Assembly (NCBI GenBank): GCA_033762625.1 | Contig: JANRLI010000007.1 | Span: 215,541 to 279,540 of the forward strand | Length of the DNA: 64,000 bases | Direction: 5' to 3' | Source: Alphaproteobacteria bacterium | GTDB lineage: Bacteria > Pseudomonadota > Alphaproteobacteria > UBA9219 > RGZA01 | In this document: positions 52,005-62,407 of the stretch, piece by piece | How positions within the stretch are numbered: position 1 is the stretch's first letter | Layout of the letters: each line of letters begins with the position of its first letter | The notes under the pieces: generated by a model | What the model was told of the DNA's origin: nothing | Seen by the model: only the letters and a program-made list of their open reading frames with translations | Database searches by the model: none | Position numbers and translations under genes: made by a program

Positions 52005-52746
52005 CCCCCTCAACGAAGTATTGGCAAAAACATTGGCAACCGGTTTTGCTGGCCTAAGCTGGCAAGACCGCATTGCCGCGCTTCGTGATTATCCGCAACT
52101 CAAAATCGCGTTTTCAACCAGCCTGTCATTTGAAGACCAGGCGATTACGCATGTGCTCGCAACCAAAAAAATTCCGGCAAAAATTTTTACACTGGATACC
52201 GGACGTTTGTTTGAAGAAACCTATAAGCTGCATCAAGCAACGACTGACAAATACGGGATTCAAATTGAAGCCTTTGCGCCTGATGCAGAAGATATCAAAA
52301 CCTATGTTGCCAAAAATGGTATCAACGGCTTTTACAACAGCGTTGAAAATCGCAAAGAATGCTGCCGTATTCGCAAAATTGTCCCGCTTGGCAAGGCGTT
52401 AAAAGGCATTGATATCTGGATTAGTGGCCTTCGCCGCGAGCATTCGGATAACCGCAGCAATCTGGAAGCGGCAGAATATGATGCGCGCGATAATGTGATT
52501 AAACTCTATCCGCTAGTTGATGTTACAACCGCGGATGTTTGGGCATTTATCAAGGAACACAATATTCCCTATAACCCCATGCATGATAACGGCTTTCCAT
52601 CGATTGGCTGCGCACCATGCACACGGGCAATTGCGCATGATGAACATCCACGCGCGGGCCGCTGGTGGTGGGAGCAGGGCGAACAGGAATGCGGATTGCA
52701 TATGGTAGATGGCAAATTAGTAAGAGTGAAAACAACGAATGCTTGA
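51997..52746 (+). CDS. cysH: Adenylylsulfate (APS) reductase CysH
   Basis: About 249 residues from a GTG at 51997, which overlaps cysG by eight bases and has GAGGTGG upstream. The PP-loop-like KIAFSTSLSFEDQAI is followed by the Cys set C122-C123 (KECCRIRK) and C205-xx-C208 (GCAPCTRA) that binds a [4Fe-4S] cluster, and the catalytic C232 (ECGLH). Those cluster Cys mark APS reductases rather than PAPS reductases. It reduces APS to sulfite with thioredoxin. No APS kinase gene is present in the operon, which agrees. Confidence 0.92.
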   Translation: MSNPLNEVLAKTLATGFAGLSWQDRIAALRDYPQLKIAFSTSLSFEDQAITHVLATKKIPAKIFTLDTGRLFEETYKLHQATTDKYGIQIEAFAPDAEDIKTYVAKNGINGFYNSVENRKECCRIRKIVPLGKALKGIDIWISGLRREHSDNRSNLEAAEYDARDNVIKLYPLVDVTTADVWAFIKEHNIPYNPMHDNGFPSIGCAPCTRAIAHDEHPRAGRWWWEQGEQECGLHMVDGKLVRVKTTNA

Positions 52747-54208
52747 TGAACAACAACAAAAACTGATTGATGGGCTGTGGGACAGCTTAAGCGCTGAACA
52801 GCGCGCGTGGATTGTCGGCTATTTGAATGGCCGCGCGCGTGATTTAGGCGGCGCAACCGTTACAGCGCCTAGCAATGCGGCTACCATTCAAATCGTCTAT
52901 GCGACGGAGACCGGCAACGCGAAAGCCGTCGCGCAAGGGCTTGTAAAATCAGCAAAAGAGCGCGGTTTTAAATCGAAAGTTTCGCCAATTAACAAGGTAA
53001 CGCTATCGGAAGTTGCGGCGTTTAAAGACCCGGTTATTTTTATTTCCAGCACGCATGGCGAAGGCGACCCGCCGGAAATGGCCCATAAGTTTTTTGAAGG
53101 TCTGCATTCATCTAAAACTAATTTTTCTGGTGTGAATTACGCGGTGCTTGGTCTTGGTGATCGCGCCTATAAGGAGTTCTGCAAAGCTGCTGCCGATATT
53201 GATAAGGCACTGAGTGCGGGCGGCGCAAAACCATTTCATCCGGTGTTATTGCTTGATGTTGATTATGCCGACCATGTTCAAGGCTGGAGCGATGCGATGT
53301 TTGCCGCATTGTCATCCCTTGTTGGTCAGGCAGTTCCGAAAACTGCTGCGCCAGCTAAATCCACCAAATCGTCGAATGTCGGCTTCACACGCTTAACACC
53401 TGTTGAAGGCACCATTAAAGATAGCATTGTGCTGAACGATATTGGTTCAGCAAAAGAAACCTATCATATCGAAGTGGAATTTGAAGGTGAATTACCCTAC
53501 GCATCCGGCGATGCGGCAGGCATTATTCTGCCAAAGGCCGCTGATGGCAGTGACCCAACCCCGCGCTTATATTCGATTGCTTCATCACCAACTGTGCACC
53601 CCAATCAGGTGCATCTCACAGTGGCGCTTGCAAAACATACATTGCCAGATGGTAGCACTGGCTATGGGCTTGGTTCAGGTTACCTTGCCAGCAAAAAAGT
53701 TGGCGATAAGGTGAAGTTTTATATTCAGCGTAATTTGCGTTTCCGCCTTCCCGAAGATTCATCCAAAGACATCATCATGGTTGGCCCAGGCACGGGGATT
53801 GCACCATTCCGTGCATTCGTTCAGGAACGCGGGGAGCAGGGCGGCACAGGCCGCAACTGGCTGTTCTTTGGCGATCAACATGCGCATTGCGATTTCCTGT
53901 ATCAGGCCGAATGGCTGGAAGCATTGGCGGGCGGCGCGCTTACCAAACTGGATGTCGCATTTTCCCGTGATAAGAAGCAGAAAGTCTATGTGCAACATAA
54001 GATGCAGGAACATGGCAAGGAAATAGCCGAATGGCTTAATGGTGGCGCGTCATTTTATGTATGCGGTGCCAAATCACCGATGAGTGAGGATGTTGAAAAA
54101 ACACTTGTAGATATTGTGGTTCAGCACATGGGTAAAAGTGTAGAAGCCGCGCAAGCCTATCTTGCTGACCTCTCGGAACAAGACCGCTACGTGAAGGACG
54201 TGTATTAA
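52739..54208 (+). CDS. cysJ: Sulfite reductase flavoprotein CysJ, lacking connecting domain
   Basis: 489 residues against about 599 in E. coli. An N-terminal helix precedes a flavodoxin domain (IQIVYATETGNAKAVAQGL, SSTHGEGDPPEMAHKFF, VLGLGDRAYKEFCKA). The FAD/NADPH domain follows with TPRLYSIASS, IIMVGPGTGIAPFRAFVQ and FYVCGAKSPMSEDVEKTL, ending RYVKDVY as in CysJ. Between GDAAGIILP and TPRLYS only about eight residues occur, where E. coli has some 90 residues of helical connecting domain. It passes NADPH electrons to CysI. It overlaps cysH by eight bases. Confidence 0.92.
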   Translation: MLDEQQQKLIDGLWDSLSAEQRAWIVGYLNGRARDLGGATVTAPSNAATIQIVYATETGNAKAVAQGLVKSAKERGFKSKVSPINKVTLSEVAAFKDPVIFISSTHGEGDPPEMAHKFFEGLHSSKTNFSGVNYAVLGLGDRAYKEFCKAAADIDKALSAGGAKPFHPVLLLDVDYADHVQGWSDAMFAALSSLVGQAVPKTAAPAKSTKSSNVGFTRLTPVEGTIKDSIVLNDIGSAKETYHIEVEFEGELPYASGDAAGIILPKAADGSDPTPRLYSIASSPTVHPNQVHLTVALAKHTLPDGSTGYGLGSGYLASKKVGDKVKFYIQRNLRFRLPEDSSKDIIMVGPGTGIAPFRAFVQERGEQGGTGRNWLFFGDQHAHCDFLYQAEWLEALAGGALTKLDVAFSRDKKQKVYVQHKMQEHGKEIAEWLNGGASFYVCGAKSPMSEDVEKTLVDIVVQHMGKSVEAAQAYLADLSEQDRYVKDVY

Positions 54209-54209
54209 A

Positions 54210-55913
54210 ATGCCAGACAACAAACTCACCCCTCCTGCTGGTAATCCATCACCTGTTGAGGCGATTAAGCTCAAGAGCAAGGGCTTGCGCGGTACCTTGG
54301 CGCAGGGTATGGAAAATGCAATCACCGGCGCTGTCAGCGCAGACGATCAAACTGTAATTAAATTCCATGGCAGCTATCAGCAGGATGACCGTGATCGCCG
54401 CGCAGAGCGCGAACTTAAAAAACTGGAATGGGCGTATTCCTATATGATCCGTCTGCGCTTGCCGGGCGGCGAAGTGTCGGATGCGCAGTGGCGCGGCCTT
54501 CATAAGCTGTGTAATGATAATGCCAGCGGGGTGATTAAAATCACCACGCGCCAAACCATTCAAATTCATGGCGTTGTAAAAGCCAAGATGAAGCCAACCA
54601 TGGAATGGTTCCGTGATTTGGGTGTGGATACCATTGCGGCATGCGGCGACGTCAACCGTAATGTGATGGCGGGTGCAGACCCAACCTTGTCGCAGTTCCA
54701 TGAGGAAGTGTACGAATTTGCGCAAAGCATTTCCGAGTATTTATTGCCCAAGACCCAGGCGTTTTCAGAAGTATGGCTGGACGGCGAAAAGCTGACCGGG
54801 GATGAACCTGAAGAAGATCCGCTGTATCTGAAACATTATTTGCCGCGCAAATTTAAAATCGCGATTGCGACACCGCCGCACAATGATACCGATATTTTTA
54901 CCAACGATATTGGCCTGATTTCGATTGAAGAAAACGGGGAGTTCACGGGCTTTAACGTCGCCATCGGCGGCGGCATGGGAACTACACATGGTAATCCTGA
55001 AACTTATGCCCGACTTGCCACAGTGATTGGGTTTGTACCAAAAGATAAAGTGCTGGATTGTGTGTGGCAGATCGTTGCTGTGCAACGTGATTACGGCAAT
55101 CGCAGTGACCGTAAATTATCGCGTATGAAATATACTGTCGATCGCTTGGGCGTTGATGTGTACAAGGCCGAAGTTGAAAAGCGCATGCAAGAAAAGCATA
55201 AGGGCTTCAAATTCGGCGCAGAAAAACCATACAAATTTATCGAACGGGTTGACCATTACGGCTGGCAGCAAGGCAAGGATGGTCTGTATTTCCGCACCAT
55301 TTTTGTAGAAAGTGGCCGTGTGATGGATTTGCCGGGCTATGCGATTAAAACCGCATTGAAGGAATGTGCAGATACCGGCTTTTGTCAGTTTCGTTTCACC
55401 GGTAATCAGAACATCATGCTGACCTATATCGAGCAAAAGAATAAAGGCGCCATCGATATGATTTTAGCAAAACATGGGATTGATGAGAGTAAGTTTTCGA
55501 ATATCCGCAAGGATGCATTGGCATGTGTGGCGCTCAATACCTGTGGTTTGGCTTTGGCAGAAGCACAGCGTTATCTACCAACCTTGATTACCAAAGTGGA
55601 AGGGTTGCTGGCTAAACACAAATTGGAAAAGGACCCATTTAGCATCCGCATGACCGGTTGCCCGAATGGTTGCGCACGCCCATGGGCGGCTGAAATCGGT
55701 TTCATCGGCAAGGCGCTCGGCCAATACAATCTATATCTGGGCGGTAATTCAACGGGTACACGTCTGAACCGCCTTTATAAGGAAAGCCTTGATGAAGCGC
55801 AGATTTTACAAACGCTTGATGGGCTGTTTGCCGATTACGCCAAGAACCGTCAGCCAAGCGAACGCTTTGGCGATTTTATTTACCGAACCATCCAATCAGG
55901 AGCAGCGGCATGA
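54210..55913 (+). CDS. cysI: Sulfite reductase hemoprotein CysI
   Basis: 567 residues, normal length. It carries siroheme and a [4Fe-4S] cluster ligated by C439, C445 ([15 protein letters not shown]), C484 and C488 ([16 protein letters not shown]), and the closing [16 protein letters not shown]. It reduces sulfite to sulfide with six electrons from CysJ. It starts one base after the cysJ stop and overlaps cysD by four bases. Its siroheme comes from CysG upstream. Confidence 0.96.
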   Translation: MPDNKLTPPAGNPSPVEAIKLKSKGLRGTLAQGMENAITGAVSADDQTVIKFHGSYQQDDRDRRAERELKKLEWAYSYMIRLRLPGGEVSDAQWRGLHKLCNDNASGVIKITTRQTIQIHGVVKAKMKPTMEWFRDLGVDTIAACGDVNRNVMAGADPTLSQFHEEVYEFAQSISEYLLPKTQAFSEVWLDGEKLTGDEPEEDPLYLKHYLPRKFKIAIATPPHNDTDIFTNDIGLISIEENGEFTGFNVAIGGGMGTTHGNPETYARLATVIGFVPKDKVLDCVWQIVAVQRDYGNRSDRKLSRMKYTVDRLGVDVYKAEVEKRMQEKHKGFKFGAEKPYKFIERVDHYGWQQGKDGLYFRTIFVESGRVMDLPGYAIKTALKECADTGFCQFRFTGNQNIMLTYIEQKNKGAIDMILAKHGIDESKFSNIRKDALACVALNTCGLALAEAQRYLPTLITKVEGLLAKHKLEKDPFSIRMTGCPNGCARPWAAEIGFIGKALGQYNLYLGGNSTGTRLNRLYKESLDEAQILQTLDGLFADYAKNRQPSERFGDFIYRTIQSGAAA

Positions 55914-56815
55914 GTACGCTAACACCTCACTTACAGTATCTTGAAGAAGAAGCAATTACCATTATTCGTGAAGCGGTCGCATCTGCGCAAAACCCTGTGT
56001 TTCTTTACTCCATCGGCAAAGACAGCGGCGCGTTATTGCATCTGATTATGAAAGCATACTATCCGGTGAAACCACCCTTACCGATGTTGCATGTCGATAC
56101 GCGCTGGAAATTCCGCGAGATGATCCAGTTCCGTGATACGATTGCCAAGGATTTGGGTTTGAAGCTGCATGTGTTCAAGAACCCGCGTGGTGAAGCGGAG
56201 AATATCAGCCCATTCACGGTCGGTACACGCATGCATACCCAAATCATGAAGACCGATGCGCTTAAAATGGCGCTGAACCAGTTCAAATTCGATTTCATCT
56301 TCATCGGCGCGCGCCGTGACGAAGAGAAGTCACGCGCCAAGGAACGCATTTTCTCCCTTCGTAACCGCTTCCATGCCTGGGACCCCAAAAACCAGCGCCC
56401 TGAATTCGGCTTACTATTCAATACCCGCTTGCCGGAACACCATAGCATGCGTGTTGCACCGCTTTCGAACTGGACGGAATATGATGTGTGGCAATATATC
56501 AAGGCGGAAAACATCCCCATGGTGCCCTTATATTTCGCGAAGGAACGGCCTGTGGTCATCCGTGACGGACAGATCATCATGGTGGATGATGACCGCTTTG
56601 TCTTTGAAGAAGGCGAAAAGCCGATTATGAAAAAAATCCGCTTCCGTACGCTGGGCTGTTACCCACTTACCGGCGCGATTGAATCCGAAGCGGACACGCT
56701 GGACAAAGTAATTGCTGAACTTGAAGACCAGCGCATTTCCGAACGCGCAGGGCGCTTGATCGACAAGGACAGCGCTGCATCGATGGAAAAGAAAAAGAAA
56801 CAGGGATATTTCTAA
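55910..56815 (+). CDS. cysD: Sulfate adenylyltransferase small subunit CysD
   Basis: 301 residues. The ATP PP-loop is [19 protein letters not shown]; later parts include [40 protein letters not shown] and a tail [20 protein letters not shown]. With CysN it activates sulfate to APS. It overlaps cysI and cysN by a few bases. The ending KKKKQGYF matches known CysD ends. Confidence 0.97.
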   Translation: MSTLTPHLQYLEEEAITIIREAVASAQNPVFLYSIGKDSGALLHLIMKAYYPVKPPLPMLHVDTRWKFREMIQFRDTIAKDLGLKLHVFKNPRGEAENISPFTVGTRMHTQIMKTDALKMALNQFKFDFIFIGARRDEEKSRAKERIFSLRNRFHAWDPKNQRPEFGLLFNTRLPEHHSMRVAPLSNWTEYDVWQYIKAENIPMVPLYFAKERPVVIRDGQIIMVDDDRFVFEEGEKPIMKKIRFRTLGCYPLTGAIESEADTLDKVIAELEDQRISERAGRLIDKDSAASMEKKKKQGYF

Positions 56816-58050
56816 TGATTAGCAGAGACACACTTCACTTTCTAACTTGCGGCCATGTGGATGATGGCAAATCAACCCTCATCGGTCGGTTATTGTATGA
56901 TGTTGGCGCTATCCCTGAAGACCAAGCGGAAGGAGCAATGGTCGACGGCGTGCTGGATTATTCCCGATTGCTGGATGGTTTGGAAGATGAACGTAGTCAA
57001 GGTATTACTATTGATGCTGCATACCGCTATTTCCGTTTTGGCGGACGCCATTTCCGTATTGCCGACACACCAGGGCACGTTCAATATGTGCGTAATATGG
57101 CGGTTGCTGCGGCCAATAGCGATGTGGCGCTGATTTTGGTGGATGCCGCACATGGCGTACGCGAGCAAACCATTCGCCACAGCAAAATTGCAGCGTTTTT
57201 TGGCATTCGCCAATTCGTAATCGTCGCCAACAAAATGGATTTAGTCGGTTATTCTGAAACCAAGTTCAAGGCTATTGAAAAGGATTACCGCGACCAGATG
57301 GCGGATGTTCCAAACCTGTCACTGACTTTTATTCCCGTTAGCGCAATTGCAGGTGATAATGTATTTAAGAAAACCACAAATATGCCGTGGTATAAGGGCG
57401 AGACGATGATGGATTACTTGCAAAAGGTGCAGGTGCAAACATCATCCCTGCAAGGCGTGCGGTTGCCTGTTCAATCGGTTATCCGGTTTGAAGACCGCCG
57501 GGGCTATCAAGGCATGCTGAATGGCGGTGTGGTGAAGGAAGGCGATAAATTACAGGTCGCAGGTACAAGCAGCACCATCGGCATTTCACGTATCTATCAC
57601 AGTGGCAAACAAGTCAAGGAAGTAAGCGCAGGTCAGGCCGTAACTTTGGTCACGGATGATGATGTGGATATTGCACGCGGTAATGTGCTTTATCCGGCCA
57701 GTGCGCCGATCACTTCAACCGAAAGTTTTGTGGGGAGCGTATTGTGGCTTGACCCCAGCTTTGCAGGGCGCGGCGATGTTCAGTGCACGCTCAAGATTCA
57801 TAACCGCGAAGAACAGGTGGAGGTACGACAAGGCGCTGTAAATGGCCCGATTGTTGATACGTGCATCTTTGCGGCGTTGCCCATTCCGGTTGATTTATAT
57901 GCGCACAACCGCATGACTGGCATTTTCATGTTGATTGAATTAGAAACGGAACGCGCTATCGGCGTTGGTACGGTGCGTTCCATCAAGGAATGCGATTGGG
58001 ATAAAGGCGGTGATGCGCCCGCACTCAAGAACTCCGCGTCTTTTTTCTAA
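56815..58050 (+). CDS. cysN: Sulfate adenylyltransferase GTPase subunit CysN
   Basis: 411 residues. GTPase motifs are intact: GHVDDGKSTLIGRLL (G1), GITIDAAYRYF (G2), DTPGHVQYVRNMA (G3) and VANKMDLVGYSE (G4). It drives APS formation by GTP hydrolysis with CysD. It is about 60 residues shorter than E. coli CysN, mostly at the ends, and has no fused APS kinase. That fits direct reduction of APS by the CysH upstream. Confidence 0.95.
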   Translation: MISRDTLHFLTCGHVDDGKSTLIGRLLYDVGAIPEDQAEGAMVDGVLDYSRLLDGLEDERSQGITIDAAYRYFRFGGRHFRIADTPGHVQYVRNMAVAAANSDVALILVDAAHGVREQTIRHSKIAAFFGIRQFVIVANKMDLVGYSETKFKAIEKDYRDQMADVPNLSLTFIPVSAIAGDNVFKKTTNMPWYKGETMMDYLQKVQVQTSSLQGVRLPVQSVIRFEDRRGYQGMLNGGVVKEGDKLQVAGTSSTIGISRIYHSGKQVKEVSAGQAVTLVTDDDVDIARGNVLYPASAPITSTESFVGSVLWLDPSFAGRGDVQCTLKIHNREEQVEVRQGAVNGPIVDTCIFAALPIPVDLYAHNRMTGIFMLIELETERAIGVGTVRSIKECDWDKGGDAPALKNSASFF

Positions 58051-58066
58051 TAAGTTTCAGGTTTGA

Positions 58067-58906
58067 ATGTCGAACGTGTCCCTCAGCTTTGAATTTTTTC
58101 CGCCCAAGACGGAAGCATTGCAAGATGCCTTGTTAAAGGTAGCGGGGGAGCTTGCGCCACTTAAACCATCCTTCGTGTCGGTAACATATGGCGCAGGCGG
58201 TACAACGCGCGGACGCACACACGCGTTGGTTGATCAGTTGCAAACCAAATTTGGATTGAAGGCTGCTGCGCATTTAACCTGCGTGGGTGCTACAAAGACC
58301 GAAGTTGATGGTATTGCCAAGGATTATTGGGCAAAAAACATCAAACATATCGTTGCGCTGCGCGGTGATGCGCCAGATATGAATGGCAAATATACGCCGC
58401 ACCCTGAAGGCTATGCCTATTCCTGCGATTTAGTGGAAGGGTTAAAAAAGCTTGCGCCATTCGAAATCTCCGTTGCGGCTTATCCTGAAGTGCATCCGGA
58501 TGCGGTGAGTGCGGATGCCGATTTGTTGTATTTAAAACGCAAGCAGGAAGCCGGCGCAACACGAGCCATTACGCAATTCTTTTTTGATAATGATGCATAT
58601 TTGCGGTTCTGCGAACGCGCTAAAAAAATTGGCATTACGATACCTATTGTTCCTGGCTTGTTGCCTATCTCGAATTTTGAAAAGGCCGTTGAATTTGCCG
58701 GCAAATGCAATACATACGTACCGGATAGCCTTAAAAAGACATTTGCAGGACTTTTACCCAATAGTGATGAGTTTAAAGCTGCGGCGATTGCCACAGCGAT
58801 TGAACAAGCCAACTACTTGCGCAAAAACGGCGTAACGCATTTTCATTATTATACGCTAAACCGCGCAGATTTGGTTATTCCCATTTGCAAAGCATTAGAA
58901 GGATAA
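58067..58906 (+). CDS. metF: Methylenetetrahydrofolate reductase MetF
   Basis: 279 residues, close to E. coli MetF. It starts VSLSFEFFPPKTEALQDALL with the folate/FAD-site Glu, then FVSVTYGAGGTTRGRTHALV, AAHLTCVGATKTEV and HIVALRGDAPD. FAD-dependent reduction of methylene-THF gives the methyl-THF used by MetE and MetH. It is 17 bases after cysN and one base before metH, so the one-carbon supply is tied to the sulfur operon. Confidence 0.96.
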   Translation: MSNVSLSFEFFPPKTEALQDALLKVAGELAPLKPSFVSVTYGAGGTTRGRTHALVDQLQTKFGLKAAAHLTCVGATKTEVDGIAKDYWAKNIKHIVALRGDAPDMNGKYTPHPEGYAYSCDLVEGLKKLAPFEISVAAYPEVHPDAVSADADLLYLKRKQEAGATRAITQFFFDNDAYLRFCERAKKIGITIPIVPGLLPISNFEKAVEFAGKCNTYVPDSLKKTFAGLLPNSDEFKAAAIATAIEQANYLRKNGVTHFHYYTLNRADLVIPICKALEG

Positions 58907-58907
58907 T

Positions 58908-61900
58908 ATGGCCTCGCTTCTTGAGACATTAAAAGAACGTGTATTGCTGTGCGATGGCGCTATGGGCAGCCGTGTGCAATTGCTGGATCTTGATGTTGAA
59001 AAAGATTATTTGGGCAATGAAAACTGCACCGAAATTTTGAACCTTTCGCGCCCTGAACTGGTGGTTGAAATCCACAAGGGCTATCTCGCGGCTGGCGCGG
59101 ATATGATCCTCACAAATTCGTTTGGCGGTTCGGCTGTAACGCTCGCCGAATTCGATTTGCAGGATAAAACCCATGAAATCAACAAACGTGCCGCTGAATT
59201 GGCGCGTGAAGCCATTTCACATTTCAAAGATCGCCCGCGTTTTGCGTTGGGTTCGATTGGCCCCGGCACAAAACTGTTGTCGCTTGGCCATATTGAATAT
59301 GACGTAGCGGAAGATGCGTTTAAACGTCAAGCCGTTGGCCTGATTGAAGGCGGCGTGGATGCCATTTTAATTGAAACCTGCCAAGACCCGCTGCAAATCA
59401 AGGCGGCAGTGAATGGCGCAAAACTGGCGCGGGAGCAATTAAAAAAGCACGTCCCGATTTTTGTAACCGTAACAATTGAAGTGACGGGCACAATGCTGGT
59501 GGGCACAGATATTGCGGGCGCCGCAACGATTATTGAAAGCTTGGGCGTTGATCTGGTCGGCTTGAATTGCGCAACAGGCCCACGTGAAATGATGGATCAT
59601 GTGCGCTGGCTGTCTGAAAACTGGCCACGCATGCTTGGCGTGCAACCTAATGCCGGATTGCCGGAATTGGTGGATGGTAAAACCCATTACCCGCTGGGCC
59701 CTTGTGATCTTGAACATTCACTGGAACGCTTCGTAACCGAATTCGGCATGAATTTTATCGGCGGTTGCTGTGGCACGAATGTGGAGCACATTGAACACCT
59801 TGATAAAATGCTGCGCCGTATTGCCGAAGATGGGGTACGCCCAAAGCCCAAGAAGCGTAACCCAACATGGACGCCAACCGTTGCATCATTGTACGGGCAG
59901 GTAAGTCTGCGTCAGGAAAATGCTTATCTCGCGATTGGGGAGCGTTGTAATGCCAATGGCAGCAAGCAATGGCGGATGTTGCAGGAAAAGAATGACTGGG
60001 ATGGCTGCGTTAAAATGGCGCGTGAGCAGGTGCAGGAAGGTTCCAACGCGCTGGATGTGTGCACCGCATTTGTTGGCCGCGACGAAGTCTATGAAATGGG
60101 CGAAGTGATAAAGCGCTTTGCCGTTTCTATTCAGGCGCCACTGGTTGTTGATAGTACCGAATATAAGGTTTTAGAATCCTCGCTTAAACTTTATGGCGGC
60201 AAAGCCATTATTAACTCCATCAACTTCGAAGATGGTGAAGAGCCCGCACGCCAACGCTTGCGACTTGCTCGTAAGTTTGGTTGCTCGGTTATAGCGCTGA
60301 CCATTGATGAAAAAGGCATGGCGAAGGAGCCACAACATAAGCTGGAAATCGCCAAGCGTTTATATGATATGGCCGTGAATGAATTTGGTCTGCCGCCGGA
60401 AGATTTATTGTTCGACCCGCTGACCTTCACCGTGGCAACGGGAAATGAGGACGACCGCAAGCTAGGGTTATGGACCTTGGAAGGCATCGAGCTGATTTCC
60501 AAGGCCATGCCAAAATGCCAGATTATATTGGGGTTATCGAATATTTCTTTCGGTCTTAATCCACCCGCGCGGCACGTTTTGAACTCCGTGATGCTGGATT
60601 TGGCCATGAAGCGCGGATTGACGGGCGCAATCGTGCACCATTCCAAAATCATGGCCTTGCACAAAATTCCGGAAGAAGAAGTGCGCATCGCCGAGGATTT
60701 GATTTTTGACCGCCGCAAGGATGGATATGATCCGCTGCATGCCTTCATGGCGCTATTTGCAAACCGCACGACTGCGGATGCGGTTAAGAAAAACCGCCCC
60801 GATACGGTTGAAGAATGTCTGAAACAACGTATTGTCGATGGCGACAGTATTGGATTAGAAGCCGATTTGGATGAGGCGCTAAAAAAATACAAGCCGCTTG
60901 AAATCATCAATACGCTGTTGCTGGACGGTATGAAGGTGGTAGGCGAATTGTTTGGCGCAGGCAAAATGCAATTGCCGTTTGTGCTGCAATCTGCCGAAAC
61001 CATGAAAAAATCCGTCGCGTTCCTTGAGCCGTTTATGGAAAAAGTGGAAGGGCAGGAAAAAGGCGTGATGGTATTGGCCACGGTAAAGGGCGATGTGCAC
61101 GATATTGGTAAAAATCTGGTGGACATCATCCTCACCAATAATGGCTATAAGGTAGTGAATTTGGGCATCAAACAGCCGATTGAAGCGATTTTGGATGCAG
61201 CCAAGGCGCATAACGCCAATGCAATTGGGATGTCCGGCTTGCTGGTGAAATCGACCGTGATTATGAAAGAAAATCTTGCCGAAATGTCAAAGCAGGGGCT
61301 TAGCATTCCGGTGATGCTTGGCGGCGCAGCACTTACACGTGGCTATGTGTATTCCGATTGCTCGGAAAGCTACACAACAGGGCAGGTGGCATACGCCAAT
61401 GATGCATTCGACGGCCTTGGGCTGATGAACAAGGTGATGGATGGGACTTTTGGCGATTTTGTAGCAGCGGAAAAACAGCGCACGCGTCCGCGCCGTAAAG
61501 TTGCCGAAACGCCAACAGCCGAGGAAAGCATTTTTGCTGAAACCACCGACCCCGTTGCCGCACGTGAAAAGCGCGAGAAAATGGGGCAGGGGATTGTTGT
61601 GCCCAAACCGCCATTCTGGGGGCACAAGATTATTGATTATGTGCCCGCTGAAACGCTTATACCGTTTGTCAACGAGCGCTCATTATACATGCAGCAATGG
61701 GGCTTTAAGAAGCAGGGCAAACGCATTGAAGAGTATATGGAAGATGCAAAGCGCGAATACCGCCCTATATTAAAGCGCATATTGGAAGATGCAAACCATG
61801 ATAAGGCATTAAATGCCACAGCATCTTATGGCTATTGGCCCGCTGCCGCCGAAGGTAATGATGTAGTGATTTTTGATGCACAGGATCATAACAAGGAAAT

Positions 61901-62405
61901 CGTGCGCTTCACATTACCGCGCCGCAAACCCGAAGCCGACGGCACACCGGGCATTTGCATTGCGGATTTCTTTAAGGATATTGGTGCGGCAACGCGCGAT
62001 GTTATTGGGTTGCAAATCGTGACGATGGGCGAGCGCGCATCGGAAGTTTCCAGAGAATGGTTCCAGCAAAACCGCTATCAGGATTATATGTTCCTGCATG
62101 GCCTTTCCGTCGAATGCACCGAAGGCATGGCAGAATATGTGCATGCCCGTATCCGCAGCGAATTGGGGTTCGGCCATGAAGATGCAACCGACATGGAAAA
62201 GCTGTTGCAACAGGGCTATCGCGGTAGCCGTTATTCATTTGGCTATGCCGCATGCCCACGTCTTGAAGATCAGGAACCGATTTTGAAATTGCTCCATGCC
62301 GAGGAAGTTGGCATTGCTTTGACGGATGAATTCATGCTCCACCCCGAACAAAGCACATCAGCGATTGTGGTGCATCATCCTGCGGCACGCTATTTCAACG
62401 TCTAG
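58908..62405 (+). CDS. metH: Cobalamin-dependent methionine synthase MetH
   Basis: 1165 residues with all four modules. Homocysteine domain: zinc ligands C221 (GLNCATGP), C287 and C288 (IGGCCGTNVEHI). Pterin domain: about 330-620 (AYLAIGERCNANGSKQWRML). Helical cap: around 640-720 (MQLPFVLQSAETMKKSVAF). Cobalamin domain: DVHDIGKNL with His731 as lower ligand. The C-terminal activation domain runs from about 840, with ADFFKDIGAATRDVIGLQIV and ATDMEKLLQQGYRGSRYSFG. It makes methionine and ends the operon. B12 synthesis genes are not in the window. Confidence 0.97.
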   Translation: MASLLETLKERVLLCDGAMGSRVQLLDLDVEKDYLGNENCTEILNLSRPELVVEIHKGYLAAGADMILTNSFGGSAVTLAEFDLQDKTHEINKRAAELAREAISHFKDRPRFALGSIGPGTKLLSLGHIEYDVAEDAFKRQAVGLIEGGVDAILIETCQDPLQIKAAVNGAKLAREQLKKHVPIFVTVTIEVTGTMLVGTDIAGAATIIESLGVDLVGLNCATGPREMMDHVRWLSENWPRMLGVQPNAGLPELVDGKTHYPLGPCDLEHSLERFVTEFGMNFIGGCCGTNVEHIEHLDKMLRRIAEDGVRPKPKKRNPTWTPTVASLYGQVSLRQENAYLAIGERCNANGSKQWRMLQEKNDWDGCVKMAREQVQEGSNALDVCTAFVGRDEVYEMGEVIKRFAVSIQAPLVVDSTEYKVLESSLKLYGGKAIINSINFEDGEEPARQRLRLARKFGCSVIALTIDEKGMAKEPQHKLEIAKRLYDMAVNEFGLPPEDLLFDPLTFTVATGNEDDRKLGLWTLEGIELISKAMPKCQIILGLSNISFGLNPPARHVLNSVMLDLAMKRGLTGAIVHHSKIMALHKIPEEEVRIAEDLIFDRRKDGYDPLHAFMALFANRTTADAVKKNRPDTVEECLKQRIVDGDSIGLEADLDEALKKYKPLEIINTLLLDGMKVVGELFGAGKMQLPFVLQSAETMKKSVAFLEPFMEKVEGQEKGVMVLATVKGDVHDIGKNLVDIILTNNGYKVVNLGIKQPIEAILDAAKAHNANAIGMSGLLVKSTVIMKENLAEMSKQGLSIPVMLGGAALTRGYVYSDCSESYTTGQVAYANDAFDGLGLMNKVMDGTFGDFVAAEKQRTRPRRKVAETPTAEESIFAETTDPVAAREKREKMGQGIVVPKPPFWGHKIIDYVPAETLIPFVNERSLYMQQWGFKKQGKRIEEYMEDAKREYRPILKRILEDANHDKALNATASYGYWPAAAEGNDVVIFDAQDHNKEIVRFTLPRRKPEADGTPGICIADFFKDIGAATRDVIGLQIVTMGERASEVSREWFQQNRYQDYMFLHGLSVECTEGMAEYVHARIRSELGFGHEDATDMEKLLQQGYRGSRYSFGYAACPRLEDQEPILKLLHAEEVGIALTDEFMLHPEQSTSAIVVHHPAARYFNV

Positions 62406-62407
62406 CC

